Below, piece by piece: positions 33,066 to 43,652 of a stretch of 64,000 nt of DNA. The stretch covers positions 1 to 64,000 of the forward strand of contig NZ_CAJJWO010000021.1 of assembly GCF_905196875.1 (NCBI RefSeq). Direction: 5' to 3'. The number at the start of each line of letters is the position of its first letter. The stretch's first letter is position 1. This DNA comes from an uncultured Parabacteroides sp. GTDB lineage: Bacteria > Bacteroidota > Bacteroidia > Bacteroidales > Tannerellaceae. Made by a program: the position numbers and the translations under genes. The notes beneath the pieces are model-generated. The model was not told where the DNA came from. It saw only the letters and a program-made list of their open reading frames with translations, and ran no database searches.

Positions 33066-36000
33066 CTTGCGCTTCCTTGCCCATCTCAATGATAATCTTT
33101 CCGCCTTTTAATACCTCTTCCTGCGGAATCCGGAAACCCTTGACCGGTTTCCCGTTCAAGGTAACCGATTGAATGTATTTATTATCCTTAGATGCATTCG
33201 GTGCTTCTATCACAAAAGTTTCCCCACGGTTATACTTTCCATCTAAACGGATCGTTATTTTCGGATAACGCGGAGAAGCCAATTCATAGAACGGTTTCTC
33301 CGAACAACCACCTTCCATCTGGAACAAACCGATGGCACTCATCACAAACCAGCTGCTCATCTGTCCCAGATCCTCATCCCCCGGATAGGCATCATAAGGG
33401 GTAGTTCCATAATACTGTTCCTGTATAGCCCGTATCCATTTCTGTGTCAGATGCGGAGCACCGGCCCAGTTAAACAGATAGGCCACTTCCATAGAAGTTT
33501 CGTTTCCATGATTGATAGGGAAAGCGGAAAAGTTGTCGCCTGCCGCATTGAAATTAGCATGCGCCGACTGCTCCATTGCTTTATCCAAACGGCTTATAAA
33601 ACGTTCTTTACCGACCATACCGATCAATTTATCCGGATTATGGGGAACGAACCAGGAATAATTAAATGCATTCCCTTCGGTAAATCCGGGTGTATGATAC
33701 GGATCGAAAGGCTCTACCCAATTGCCGTGTTCGTCTTTGGGACGTATAAAGCCGGAGTTCGGGTCAAACAAATTAGACCAATTGTTCGAACGTTCATCAA
33801 ACAATTTAAAATCATCGCTCTTTCCCAATACTTTAGCCATCTGTCCCAGACACCAGTCGTCGTAAGCATACTCCATTGTATTGGAAACAGTTCCTTTTCC
33901 TGCGGGAATATATCCATACTTCATATAAGGAACGAGGTTCTCAACTCCGACAGTGCCGCCACCCTCATATTTCTGAGGTGGTGTTGTCATCATCTTTCTC
34001 AGACCGTCATACGCGATATTCAAGTCGAAGTCACGTATGCCGCTTTGCCAGGCTCCCAATATCTGAGAGATCGGATGCATGGCAACCATCACTCCAGTAT
34101 GTTCGATTCCGGCAGGGTCTGTATTAAACCAACCGCTATTCTGATAAAGTTGAATGGCCGAACGTGCCCACTGGCTGGATATCTCCGGAGCCATCAGATT
34201 GAATAGCTGTTGATTGTTCCAGAATGTATTCCAATATTCACCGCTTACGATACAATCGTCCGGTTTTTCCAATTGTCTGATCCTTTCATCTTCATCCACA
34301 AAACGACCGTCCACATCGCTCCAGGTTGCTTTGGCAGCCAATGCACGATAGAGGTTCGTATAGAATTTCTTCTTTTGCAGATAATCATCCGTTTCAATCG
34401 CGATTCTTCCCAGGTATTCATCCCAAACAGTACGAGCGTTGTCTACCACTTTCTCAAAATCCCATCCGAAAGGATCAGACAACTCCTGTTTCAGGTTATT
34501 GCGTGCTCCTGCCATATCTACCAGAGAGACACCGGAGCGGACCAGAATTTCTTCATTCTCTTTCGTCTTATAATTCAGAAATATACCGACATCGCCTTTC
34601 CCTTCTATCATGGATATATTCTGCTTGATCTCCGCAGGGGTTTCAAACTCGTGGTTCCTGTTCCATCCGGGGATATAACCGGTTACCGGCTGAACGCCTT
34701 CGTTCACCCATCCGCCCATCGAGTCGAAAGGCTTGCTGAACTGGAGAACGAAATACAATGTATAACTCTGCTCCAGCGTATACCCGGTAAATGCATTATA
34801 ATAAGTGGCATAACCTTCTATTTCCGTATCGCTTACTTTCGTTACACGGGCATTGACCAGATTATGCGGATACTCATTGGGCGTAAACATATCGATCAGG
34901 ATACGCGTGTCTTCCCTGGCGGGGAAAACATATCGCTGCAAAGCAGCACGGCGGGTTGCCGTTATGTCTGCTTGTATCTTCGTATCCGTCATATAAACGG
35001 AATATTTTCCTATTTCTGCTTTTTCCGATGATTTGTCGATCCGGGAACGATAGCCTTCATCCGGAAAGTCTTCCCTGCCGGGATTGACTTTCAGTTCGCC
35101 GCAGGTCGGTTGCATCAGAAAGCCGGTCATCGTCCAGTCGCTGAAATGGTTGAAGCCCATAATATTCTCAATAGTATATTCGTATCCCGCCTTCCATATC
35201 TCGTCCTGGTTATCGGGAGCAATCTGCACCATGCTTAAAGGCAGGCTCGGCCCTGGCTTAAACATCCAACGGGAATTACCCGTACCCATCAACAAATCCA
35301 CATCATCCGAATAAGTATGGAGAGGCTGCGGGCTACGAATCACTTCACATTTATAAATGACCTCTTTGCCATCCCGGATGGTGAATTGCAGCTTTTCCTG
35401 TTTATTTTTTGCCTGTGCGGCCGGTATTAATATCTCCTGAATACTTTCCCCTACTTCGATCGTTCGTGATACGGGAGTACATCCTTCTACCGTGAAAGTC
35501 AGCTTTTGGGGTGCATCAAACTGGTTCATATCTACCAGAATTGGCTGCATACGTTCTCCGTTCTCTTTCTGATATTCAAAAGGTGCAGCTTTTACGGAAC
35601 GTATCAACGAAGAAGACGCTTTTCCAAGTTGAACGGCAGCCGGTGTCTCCAACCGGATACAATCGAAAATAGCCCATGTTCCTTTAATAGTTCCCAACTG
35701 AATCTTATTCATACCGGAAGTAAGCCATGAAGCCGGAAATTGTAAATGTATCTCTTTCGCTTTTCCTGTCCCTTTATTTTCCAGGAACTCCTCAGCATTC
35801 TCCCCGTTCAGTTCTTCTTCGAACCGATGACCGTTTACCTCGACCCGTATTTTAATCGGTTTACTGTTATGTGCCCCAGTAAAAAAGAAAGTAAGAGAAC
35901 ATTCCCCTTTCCCGGCAGCTTTATCCAGATTAAAATAGATAGAGGGGAAATGCCTGGGATGGAATCCGGCCCAGTATCCGCCACCAGCCCAATCATCCAA

Positions 36001-36234
36001 GGGTCCAGGCAAAACATACGGCCAATGTTTTTCAGGAGTAGAGTATCCTACATAAAAAGATTTCTCTCCCCCGAAGTTCGCCAGAAAACTTTTGTAATTA
36101 TCCGGATAGAGGGCAAACTCCGCAGCGGAGTTATCCTGCTTGCCTATTTCGAAAAGGACTTTGTCGGCAGCAAACAAGTTTGATAAACAAAAAAGAGAAA
36201 TAAAAAACAAGTATATTCTTCTCATGATATTCAT
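33055..36234 (-). CDS. Glycoside hydrolase family 92 alpha-mannosidase
   Basis: The protein is 1059 aa with a signal peptide (MRRIYLFFISLFCLSNLFA after a 3-residue lead; ATG 36225 is an equally good start). The N-terminal beta-sandwich is preceded by a carbohydrate-binding-like segment of ~200 aa. The GH92 helical domain shows WNTFWNNQQLFNLMAPE, TPGFTEGNAFNYSWFVPHN, INHGNETSMEVAYLFNWAG and GDEDLGQMSSWFVMSAIG, the last matching the GNDDxGQMSAW catalytic-base motif. Family enzymes are Ca2+-dependent exo-alpha-mannosidases acting on N-glycan or yeast mannan linkages. It is the last gene of the mannoside locus, with its own -7 box. Confidence 0.92.
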   Translation of the reverse strand: MNIMRRIYLFFISLFCLSNLFAADKVLFEIGKQDNSAAEFALYPDNYKSFLANFGGEKSFYVGYSTPEKHWPYVLPGPLDDWAGGGYWAGFHPRHFPSIYFNLDKAAGKGECSLTFFFTGAHNSKPIKIRVEVNGHRFEEELNGENAEEFLENKGTGKAKEIHLQFPASWLTSGMNKIQLGTIKGTWAIFDCIRLETPAAVQLGKASSSLIRSVKAAPFEYQKENGERMQPILVDMNQFDAPQKLTFTVEGCTPVSRTIEVGESIQEILIPAAQAKNKQEKLQFTIRDGKEVIYKCEVIRSPQPLHTYSDDVDLLMGTGNSRWMFKPGPSLPLSMVQIAPDNQDEIWKAGYEYTIENIMGFNHFSDWTMTGFLMQPTCGELKVNPGREDFPDEGYRSRIDKSSEKAEIGKYSVYMTDTKIQADITATRRAALQRYVFPAREDTRILIDMFTPNEYPHNLVNARVTKVSDTEIEGYATYYNAFTGYTLEQSYTLYFVLQFSKPFDSMGGWVNEGVQPVTGYIPGWNRNHEFETPAEIKQNISMIEGKGDVGIFLNYKTKENEEILVRSGVSLVDMAGARNNLKQELSDPFGWDFEKVVDNARTVWDEYLGRIAIETDDYLQKKKFYTNLYRALAAKATWSDVDGRFVDEDERIRQLEKPDDCIVSGEYWNTFWNNQQLFNLMAPEISSQWARSAIQLYQNSGWFNTDPAGIEHTGVMVAMHPISQILGAWQSGIRDFDLNIAYDGLRKMMTTPPQKYEGGGTVGVENLVPYMKYGYIPAGKGTVSNTMEYAYDDWCLGQMAKVLGKSDDFKLFDERSNNWSNLFDPNSGFIRPKDEHGNWVEPFDPYHTPGFTEGNAFNYSWFVPHNPDKLIGMVGKERFISRLDKAMEQSAHANFNAAGDNFSAFPINHGNETSMEVAYLFNWAGAPHLTQKWIRAIQEQYYGTTPYDAYPGDEDLGQMSSWFVMSAIGLFQMEGGCSEKPFYELASPRYPKITIRLDGKYNRGETFVIEAPNASKDNKYIQSVTLNGKPVKGFRIPQEEVLKGGKIIIEMGKEAQVTQ

Positions 36235-36258
36235 TTTGACTAGTTAATAAGAATAGTA

Positions 36259-36266
36259 CAAATATA
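36259..36266 (-). promoter_or_regulatory. -7 promoter box of the GH92 gene
   Basis: TATATTTG on the minus strand is a perfect TAnnTTTG 24 bp before the start codon, so GH92 may be expressed apart from the upstream genes. Confidence 0.55.
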
Positions 36267-36402
36267 CACCTGCTTTTCAAGGAGATAATTATACTATATA
36301 TTTATTTTATTGAACAAAATTCTTTTTACCAGACACTTACATCAATGGTCGATACACAATGGAATGTTCATAAAAATGTTCTTTTTCAAAAACAGATGAA
36401 GA

Positions 36403-38391
36403 TTAATCTATCTTCTCTATTGTAAATTGATAAGTTAACGATCCCTCATTCCACATACGGAAATTTGTATTCCAAAGATTATTACTCAGATTAAAATGAA
36501 TACCACCCTTTTTGTCGGGATAGTCCAATGAGTAGTTTATACCTCTCGCCTCACCTACATTAACTAGGAAAGCGGCTTCACTCCATATGCGGATAGTTCC
36601 GGATGAAGTCACCAAATCCACATAACGGTCGATACCGTGCTGCTGACGATTCCCTTTTTCTACCATATCGAACAGGTCGACACGCTCACCGACTTTCTCC
36701 GCAACGATCGAAAGAATATCATCCGTATTAAAAGACAACCAATACGCTTCCGGCAGGCGGACGGCAGGTTTACCTTTTATTGTCAAAGTGACTTCCGCTT
36801 CCTTCCCATTTTTATATTCCAACACATCCACATACATCTTTTCAGGATATACCCGCCGGTCGACTTCCGGACGCTCCGGGAAAACGAGTTCACTCACTGT
36901 CCGTATTCCTTTCTTCTCTTTACGAATCTCCTGCTTGATGGTCTGTGCGGGGAGAGACACACTTACGGCTTTCGATTTATCCAGCCCCGGCTTACCGATA
37001 TCGGCTAAAGCCCATCCGTAATGAGCGCGTAAGTAGTCACCCAGATAATGCTGATAGTCAGCAGCATCATACATTTGGTACGATAACCCTTCTATCTTCA
37101 AAATATCATTTTTCAATACAGCTGCTTGCCAAGGTGTCGAAGCCACCGATTTGGATTTTTCCGTAAATGAAGGAACAACCGGCTGATCGATCTCTTTCAT
37201 TTTAGCCAACGCCTCTACCTGCAAATTCTGAGGCAGGTATCGAATCGCATTATAAATATAATCGTCCAATTCTTTCCACGAGGCTTCCGCTTTCCGGAAA
37301 GGAGCGGTAGAACGAGCCGGAAAGAAGAGGTCGGTATCGTATTTGTCCCAATTACGAAGATGTGTTTTCACATCAACACCCTGTGTATGTTCTGCTATCA
37401 ATCCCAACTCCAAAGCAAAATCGAGTGCGGCATCGCTATTCTTATCTATCTTCTTTTCACGCAACCACTGGGAATAGAGTTCAGACAACGCCCTGAATTT
37501 TGCCATTCGCTTCGGAGCACTTCCATAACCGTAAATCCAAGTATCACCTATTTCAGATGTTATTACCGGCAACTGATCCTGCATCGCAATCAACTCTTTC
37601 GCTATTTCATTGAAAGAAGAGGCTATCAGACAGGCCTTCGGATAACGCTTATGCAAATCGTCGTAAATCTCCTTCACTTTTTCATAGGTGTGAGGTCCGT
37701 GATTATCTCCGGTAAAATTAATCGAAATCACTGCTTTACCTCCCGGAAGTATATTCTCCGAGCCATAATCCTGCTGATAGACCAGAATCAGTTCACTGCC
37801 ATCCGTATCTCTCCAACGACAAAATTCAGGTACAGCAGGAATAGGGCAAGCCGGATTCACGCCTATATGCAGAAAACGAATCCCAGCACGGCTCATCGGA
37901 GCCACGATACTGCGTGTATGCCCCGGAACATCCGTCATCTTAGCAGCAATCGTTTTCTTTCCGTATTTCTCATCCAGCTTATGTGACAAAAGCAGACAAG
38001 TCTCAAACAAATCCCGGTTCATGGATTCCGACTCAACGGTATAGGGTACTGAGTTCCAAACAATATCCCCTCTCCGAATAGCCGCTTCCAGGCGTTCTAT
38101 TTCTTTGGGAGATGCCGTATGGAGATATTTCCAGATCAACCATGCTCCCGTTGTCCAGACATATTTTTCACTTGCATTCTCTGCACGTAACTTTTCCGAC
38201 ACATCCAATGCCTTCGGTATAAATTCCGTTATATAACGCTGGGTTACCACAGAACTCAAATCTGTAAAACCGACATCCAGGTGCGTCTTAAAAACAACAT
38301 ACACTTTCTCGACAGATGTATTTATTTCTTGCCCTTTGAGCTGAACTATCCCTAAAGATATAATTAAGAGAGAAATTAGAATTCGTTTCAT
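36403..38391 (-). CDS. DUF5054 protein, GH38-like alpha-mannosidase fold
   Basis: The protein is 662 aa with signal peptide MKRILISLLIISLGIVQLKGQ. The N-terminus shows FKTHLDVGFTDL, a GH38-type H-x-D zinc-binding strand, and TDVPGHTRSIVAPMSRAGIRFLHIG corresponds to the second metal/nucleophile region. The C-terminal part is beta-rich. This matches DUF5054, a Bacteroidetes/Firmicutes family related to GH38. An alpha-mannosidase activity is plausible from fold and from the GH92 neighbour but not proven. It follows SusD after a terminator-like hairpin, so it may be weakly coupled to the operon. Confidence 0.82.
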   Translation of the reverse strand: MKRILISLLIISLGIVQLKGQEINTSVEKVYVVFKTHLDVGFTDLSSVVTQRYITEFIPKALDVSEKLRAENASEKYVWTTGAWLIWKYLHTASPKEIERLEAAIRRGDIVWNSVPYTVESESMNRDLFETCLLLSHKLDEKYGKKTIAAKMTDVPGHTRSIVAPMSRAGIRFLHIGVNPACPIPAVPEFCRWRDTDGSELILVYQQDYGSENILPGGKAVISINFTGDNHGPHTYEKVKEIYDDLHKRYPKACLIASSFNEIAKELIAMQDQLPVITSEIGDTWIYGYGSAPKRMAKFRALSELYSQWLREKKIDKNSDAALDFALELGLIAEHTQGVDVKTHLRNWDKYDTDLFFPARSTAPFRKAEASWKELDDYIYNAIRYLPQNLQVEALAKMKEIDQPVVPSFTEKSKSVASTPWQAAVLKNDILKIEGLSYQMYDAADYQHYLGDYLRAHYGWALADIGKPGLDKSKAVSVSLPAQTIKQEIRKEKKGIRTVSELVFPERPEVDRRVYPEKMYVDVLEYKNGKEAEVTLTIKGKPAVRLPEAYWLSFNTDDILSIVAEKVGERVDLFDMVEKGNRQQHGIDRYVDLVTSSGTIRIWSEAAFLVNVGEARGINYSLDYPDKKGGIHFNLSNNLWNTNFRMWNEGSLTYQFTIEKID

Positions 38392-38414
38392 GTGTAAATG
38401 ATAATTATGTTCAT

Positions 38415-38492
38415 AAAAAACAGCATACAGAAACTATGAATAAATAGCAGAATATATTTTCTGAGATCTATCGATGTACCCTGTATGCTGTT
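38415..38492 (-). terminator. Long-loop hairpin terminator after susD
   Basis: AACAGCATACAG (38419-38430) and CTGTATGCTGTT (38481-38492) are a perfect 12-bp inverted repeat with a 50-nt loop, followed on the minus strand by TTTTT. It may attenuate transcription between SusC/SusD and the enzyme genes. Confidence 0.65.
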
Positions 38493-38531
38493 CCGATTCT
38501 TACAATCAATCTCTAAAATACCAATTCATAA

Positions 38532-40028
38532 TTAGTATCCGGGATTCTGCTTGATTTTCCCCTGAGATTCATCTATAATATTCTGTGGAATAGGGAATAA
38601 CACCATATGCGGTTGGGCAGTCGTATATCCTTCCTCATGAGCCGTAGAAATAAACTTATCATGACGGATCAAATCCCTACGGCGATGCCCTTCGCAGAAT
38701 AACTCCCTGGCTCTTTCATCCAACACAAAATCACGGAATGCATCTTTACTTGCTGTTGCAACCGCCGGAATTGAATTAGGTAAACCTACACGGGCACGAA
38801 TCTGTTCCACGTAAGAGACAGCTTCCGCAGTAGGACCATTTTGTTCATTGATCGCCTCAGCCAATTCCAATAATACATCCGAATAACGATAAACGACCAC
38901 ATCATTGCCGGAATATTCGGTTGTCTGTTTCGGATCTTCAGGATATTTTATCGGCAGTGCCCCTTTCTTCAGATGTTCATAATTTTCACGAGTCGCTAAC
39001 ACAGGTTCAGTAGCCCCTTCAGGCACATATTCGAACTCTCCGACTAAAGAATTCAGACGATCGTCTCCTTTTTCATAATATTTATCATAGAAACGCCACG
39101 GCGTATTATGAACGTACCAACGTTGTATCTTATTATTTTTCAAAGGATATCCCGGAGGAGCAATATGAGTTAACCACATATTACCTTCTCCTCCTTCTGC
39201 CAAACAAGGTATAGCCCATATAATCTCATTATTCTTAGCATTTTCAACAGAGAATACAGAAGAATAACTCGGCTGCAAATCATAACCTAATTTCAATATC
39301 TCCCGACAAATGGCTTCAGCATCCTGCCAACGTTTTTCCTGCATATAGAGCTTCACCAATATAGCATACGCGGCACCTTTAGTAAAACGCCCCCAATCAC
39401 TCGATGCATAGGTAGACGGCAATACGGCTGCTGCACTTTTCAGGTCACTTTCAATCAGTTTGACAAACTCTTCTTTAGGCATACGCTCCAATACCACTTC
39501 TTTTTCCGGGTCTCGTAATATACCCGGATCGGTTACTACACCGGCTGTGCCATAAAAGTCATACAACATAAACATATATAAACCGCGTGCACATTGCACT
39601 TCTGCAATTAGTTCTTGCTTGCGAGTTTCGTTCATCGGGGTAAGTCCCAAATCATCCATCAGAAGGGTGGCTCTACTAACATGCTTAATGAAGTTAGTAT
39701 AATGCTTCGTTACATTACTTTCCGTAGAAGTCCATAAAAAACGTTCAACAACCTCCAGGTCATTTCTGGTTAACCCCATATCGTCTGAACACAAATTGGA
39801 TTCCATAAAATAGCTAGCCACATGAGCAGAAAATATACTTCCGCCCCAACCCGCAACAAACGGATGATAGATTGCTGTCACAGCCGCACGGGCATCATCT
39901 TCATTCTTAAAATAGTTCTCCGGAATAATCTTATCATTAATGACAGGATCTAAATCCAAACAAGATGTCAGCCCTAAAGAACAAACAGCTAACAATGATA
40001 TTACATTTTTTAAAATAAGTCTTTTCAT
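38532..40028 (-). CDS. SusD/RagB family glycan-binding lipoprotein (mannoside locus)
   Basis: The protein is 498 aa from ATG 40028; an upstream TTG adds only three residues. The lipoprotein signal ends LGLTSC. TPR-helix features are typical for SusD: YFKNEDDARAAVTAIY, ECARGLYMFMLYDFYG-like (VQCARGLYMFMLYDFYG), YRYSDVLLELAEAIN, and FVLDERARELFCEGHRRRDLIRH at the C-terminus. It caps the SusC barrel on the cell surface and binds glycan. It starts 12 bp after the susC stop. Confidence 0.95.
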   Translation of the reverse strand: MKRLILKNVISLLAVCSLGLTSCLDLDPVINDKIIPENYFKNEDDARAAVTAIYHPFVAGWGGSIFSAHVASYFMESNLCSDDMGLTRNDLEVVERFLWTSTESNVTKHYTNFIKHVSRATLLMDDLGLTPMNETRKQELIAEVQCARGLYMFMLYDFYGTAGVVTDPGILRDPEKEVVLERMPKEEFVKLIESDLKSAAAVLPSTYASSDWGRFTKGAAYAILVKLYMQEKRWQDAEAICREILKLGYDLQPSYSSVFSVENAKNNEIIWAIPCLAEGGEGNMWLTHIAPPGYPLKNNKIQRWYVHNTPWRFYDKYYEKGDDRLNSLVGEFEYVPEGATEPVLATRENYEHLKKGALPIKYPEDPKQTTEYSGNDVVVYRYSDVLLELAEAINEQNGPTAEAVSYVEQIRARVGLPNSIPAVATASKDAFRDFVLDERARELFCEGHRRRDLIRHDKFISTAHEEGYTTAQPHMVLFPIPQNIIDESQGKIKQNPGY

Positions 40029-40040
40029 ACTCTGCAATTA

Positions 40041-43000
40041 TTAGAAAGTTATATCTACTCCAAAAGAAACTGTCAATTGAGTCGGATAAGCAGCCATGCT
40101 ATCCATTTCAGGGTCAACACCACTATATTTCGTGATTACGAACGGATTTTGAACATCTCCATAAACACGCAGGCTCTGTATAACCTTATCCAGGTTCTTG
40201 ATCTTAGGCAATGTATACCCTAATGTAATATTTTTACAACGCAGGAAGTTTGCATTCTCTAACCAGAAATCAGAACTTCTGTCGTACGGATTCATAATAC
40301 TGTTCGGGTATTTACCGGTAGGATTATCATGTGCCCAACGGTTCTTTACATCTACAGCCATATTGACGCCGTTCTTCAGAAACCAGGAACGCTTCAAATA
40401 CCAGTCATAAGCCGGATTTTCCAACTGTCTGCCGAAGTAACCATAGAAGAATACATTCAAATCGAATCCTTTATAAGTGAATGTATTACCAAAACCGAGA
40501 TAAAATTTAGACGTTTTCGTTCCCAGATAAATAATATCCGCATCATCCAGTTTTCCATCAGGACCTTCTATTAGATTTCCATCCTCATCCCGACCATTCA
40601 AATCTTTATACTTGATCATACCCGGTTTTGCATTCGGCATATGGGCGAGTTTACATGTTCCATCCGGATTCATATCTTCAGGTTGAATCAATCCGTCCGA
40701 GATATACAGATAATAAGGATCCAACATATCTTTCTCATGTTCATAAATAGCCTTCTTCCATTGTGGGTTTCTTTCCAGCCACTTATCACGATATAAAGAG
40801 AATACGAAATCGGTAGACCAGGTAAACTCACCGATCAGATTGCGAGTATTAATTCCCAATTCAAAACCCTTACTACCTTTCGCGCCGATATTGGCCATTA
40901 CCTTACTGATCGGATTATATTGCATGAGGACCTTTTCATCCAACAAATCAGATATACGACGGGTAAAGAATTCCATGGAACCGGAAATCCTGTTCTGGAA
41001 AAATCCAAAATCAAGACCGATATTCAATTCCGTAGTTGTTTCCCATTTCAGGTTCGGATTTGCCAGCTGGCTTTGTGCAACACCGATAGACTGCTGGTCA
41101 CCGAAATTATAATGATTATCTTTCGTTGCATAAAGAGCTAAAGCGTTATTTCCAATATTCGAGTTACCAGTCTGTCCCAGGCTGACACGCCATTTCAAAT
41201 CGGAAACAATTTGTTGTTCAGACATAAATTGTTCATTGATCATACGCCATGCTAAAGCAACTGAAGGGAAATATCCCCATTTATGATTTTCCGCAAATTT
41301 AGAAGACGCATCACCACGCATAGTAGCGGAAACCAGATAACGATCATCATAATTATAATTCAAACGAGCAAAAACAGAGCCTAACACCTCTTCAGTACCA
41401 TAGGAACCGACAGACGGTTTAGAGTTTTCGCCGGCTGCCAGATTATTCCACTTAAAAGCATCCGTAATAAAGCGGCTGTTGCCTGCATTAAAACCATTTG
41501 AAACAAAATGTTGATAAGAATATCCAGCCATTGCCGAGAAATTATGCTTCTCATTAAATGTCTTTGCGTAGGATGCTGTCAGATCGAATAATTTACTTGA
41601 ACGATTCGAAAAAGATTTAGAAGCTTCACCACCCGCTTTCTGTCCATATAATGTTGTTTTAGGCACGTATGTATTACGTTCACCTTTTTCCTGCTGGAAA
41701 CCGGCATTCATTTTCAGATCCAATCCTTCGAACGGAGTAAGAATCAGATAGAAGTTCCCTAATAATTGGTTAACCGTACTTTCATCAGTCATATCCAACA
41801 GAGAGACTGCATTTGCCAGATAAGGCTGATCCGGATCCAATGTATAGTTACCCTCTTCATCATAAATAGGAAGGGATGGATTGGCATTCATTGCAGCCCT
41901 GATAACTCCGGCATTCTCGTTCTGTCCATCACCCAATGCCACATTATCACTCTTTACCTGACTGACATTAAAGTTAATACCTGTTTTAATATACTTTCCT
42001 AATTTCTGATCAAAATTTGCACGACCGGAATAACGTTGAACGCCATTATTCTTAACCACACCCTGATGATCATAATAGTTTCCGGAAATATAATAAGAGG
42101 TCTTATCCGTACCTCCGGTCAGAGATAAATTATGCTGTGTGATAACACCATTTCTTTCTACAGCTCCCAGCCAATCCGTTGTTTGTGCATTCGCAATCTG
42201 GTCTTGCGAATATTTAGATTCGAAAGGTGCTATAGTCGACGGATCCGTACTTCCATAAGGAGCTATCTTATTATCAGATAAATAATCTTCATAAAGAACC
42301 CGATTTGTTTCCGTCATGAAATCCCGGGCATTAAGCATATCCATTTGTTTTACTTTTTTCTGGAAAGAGACTGATCCGGAATACTGCACTTTCGGTTTTT
42401 CACCCTCTTTGCCACGTTTAGTGGTGATCAATACGACACCATTGGCAGCCCTGGCCCCATAGATGGCAGTAGCAGAAGCATCCTTCAGGATTTCAATAGA
42501 AGCAATATCTGCGGGGTTCAGATTATTCAAAGGCGATTTTTTGCCGGAATTATATCTGTTACCGCTTTCCGGTTCCATGTTATCTGTGGAAATAGGGAAC
42601 CCGTCAATTACATAAAGAGGACCGCTATTTCCTGCACCTCCGGAGGCGTTGCCACGAATCTGCATCCAAACACCACCACCGGGTTGTGCACTTTGAAGAG
42701 AAACCTGCATACCGGCAGCTTTTCCCGTTAACATCTGTCCCAAAGACATATTTCCTGCCTGAGGCAAATCTTCAGCTTTTACCTGTGTGATCGCACCGGT
42801 CAAGTTACTTTTCTTTACCGTACCATAACCGATAACGACAACTTCTTCCAGGCTTTTACTGTCTTCTTTCAATATTACATTGACAACCGCCTTATCCTTA
42901 ACCGCTATTTCCTGGGTCAAGTAACCAATATATGAAATTTGAAGAACTGAATTTGCCGATGCTTCCAATGAAAAATTACCATCCAGATCAGTGGTCGTTC

Positions 43001-43487
43001 CGACAGACATTCCCTTGATAAGGATATTGGCACCGATAATTGGTTCTCCCTTTGAATCTACAATCACACCTGATACCTTCTTTCCCTTTTGAGGTTCAAC
43101 CTTGCCAACAGAATTAGTCACTTTCCGTAAAGAGATGTAATTGTTGGCAAATTCATAAGTAATCCCAAGACTCTCTAAGGTATTATCTAAAATTTCAGAG
43201 ATTGGTTTGTTCTTTGCATTTACTTTTACTACCTGGCTTAAATCAATATCATTTTCACCATAGATAAATAAATAATTTGTCTGCTTTTCTATTTCATTGA
43301 TTAATTTATCCAATGAAAGCGTCTTCTCACTAATAGTAACCCTTATATTTTGGGAACTGGAAGTCGTTGCATGTGAGCAGAACACAGCTACGAGAACTAA
43401 GAAAATGGATAATCTCATAATACGAATAAAATGCTTTATTTCAATATCTTCACATACACTAAAGAATAGCAATAAGTTTTTTTTCAT
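40041..43487 (-). CDS. SusC/RagA TonB-dependent receptor with STN signalling domain (mannoside locus)
   Basis: The protein is 1148 aa. A ~45-residue N-terminus with signal segment precedes a Secretin/TonB N-terminal (STN) domain (~47-125: VTISEKTLSLDKLINEIEKQTNYLFIYGEND), a carboxypeptidase-regulatory-like domain (~139-212: VSGVIVDSKGEPIIGANI), the plug (EEVVVIGYGT onward) and a 22-strand barrel ending LTVSFGVDITF. STN domains mark receptors that signal to a FecR anti-sigma factor, and fecR and the ECF sigma gene sit directly upstream. It imports oligosaccharide across the outer membrane with SusD. Confidence 0.96.
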   Translation of the reverse strand: MKKNLLLFFSVCEDIEIKHFIRIMRLSIFLVLVAVFCSHATTSSSQNIRVTISEKTLSLDKLINEIEKQTNYLFIYGENDIDLSQVVKVNAKNKPISEILDNTLESLGITYEFANNYISLRKVTNSVGKVEPQKGKKVSGVIVDSKGEPIIGANILIKGMSVGTTTDLDGNFSLEASANSVLQISYIGYLTQEIAVKDKAVVNVILKEDSKSLEEVVVIGYGTVKKSNLTGAITQVKAEDLPQAGNMSLGQMLTGKAAGMQVSLQSAQPGGGVWMQIRGNASGGAGNSGPLYVIDGFPISTDNMEPESGNRYNSGKKSPLNNLNPADIASIEILKDASATAIYGARAANGVVLITTKRGKEGEKPKVQYSGSVSFQKKVKQMDMLNARDFMTETNRVLYEDYLSDNKIAPYGSTDPSTIAPFESKYSQDQIANAQTTDWLGAVERNGVITQHNLSLTGGTDKTSYYISGNYYDHQGVVKNNGVQRYSGRANFDQKLGKYIKTGINFNVSQVKSDNVALGDGQNENAGVIRAAMNANPSLPIYDEEGNYTLDPDQPYLANAVSLLDMTDESTVNQLLGNFYLILTPFEGLDLKMNAGFQQEKGERNTYVPKTTLYGQKAGGEASKSFSNRSSKLFDLTASYAKTFNEKHNFSAMAGYSYQHFVSNGFNAGNSRFITDAFKWNNLAAGENSKPSVGSYGTEEVLGSVFARLNYNYDDRYLVSATMRGDASSKFAENHKWGYFPSVALAWRMINEQFMSEQQIVSDLKWRVSLGQTGNSNIGNNALALYATKDNHYNFGDQQSIGVAQSQLANPNLKWETTTELNIGLDFGFFQNRISGSMEFFTRRISDLLDEKVLMQYNPISKVMANIGAKGSKGFELGINTRNLIGEFTWSTDFVFSLYRDKWLERNPQWKKAIYEHEKDMLDPYYLYISDGLIQPEDMNPDGTCKLAHMPNAKPGMIKYKDLNGRDEDGNLIEGPDGKLDDADIIYLGTKTSKFYLGFGNTFTYKGFDLNVFFYGYFGRQLENPAYDWYLKRSWFLKNGVNMAVDVKNRWAHDNPTGKYPNSIMNPYDRSSDFWLENANFLRCKNITLGYTLPKIKNLDKVIQSLRVYGDVQNPFVITKYSGVDPEMDSMAAYPTQLTVSFGVDITF

Positions 43488-43556
43488 AACTTTGCTTCTA
43501 ATTTAAAGTTTATACTGTTTTTATCTGAGTGCAAAAAAGAAAGAATAGTTTAACTT

Positions 43557-43583
43557 GGGGACGGATGGTGGAACATCCGCCCC
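43557..43583 (-). other. Stable hairpin between fecR and susC
   Basis: GGGG plus CGGATG (one bulged A) pairs with CATCCG plus CCCC around a 6-nt loop: 10 GC-rich pairs. On the coding (minus) strand no T-tract follows; the T-run (TTTT) lies on the plus side. It may act as an RNA-processing or stability element separating regulator and transport mRNA, rather than a terminator. Confidence 0.5.
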
Positions 43584-43652
43584 TTTTACTATTCCTGAGG
43601 AATAATTTTTCTTATTTCATAGGCATATACGTGTTTTTAATGGTGAAACATG

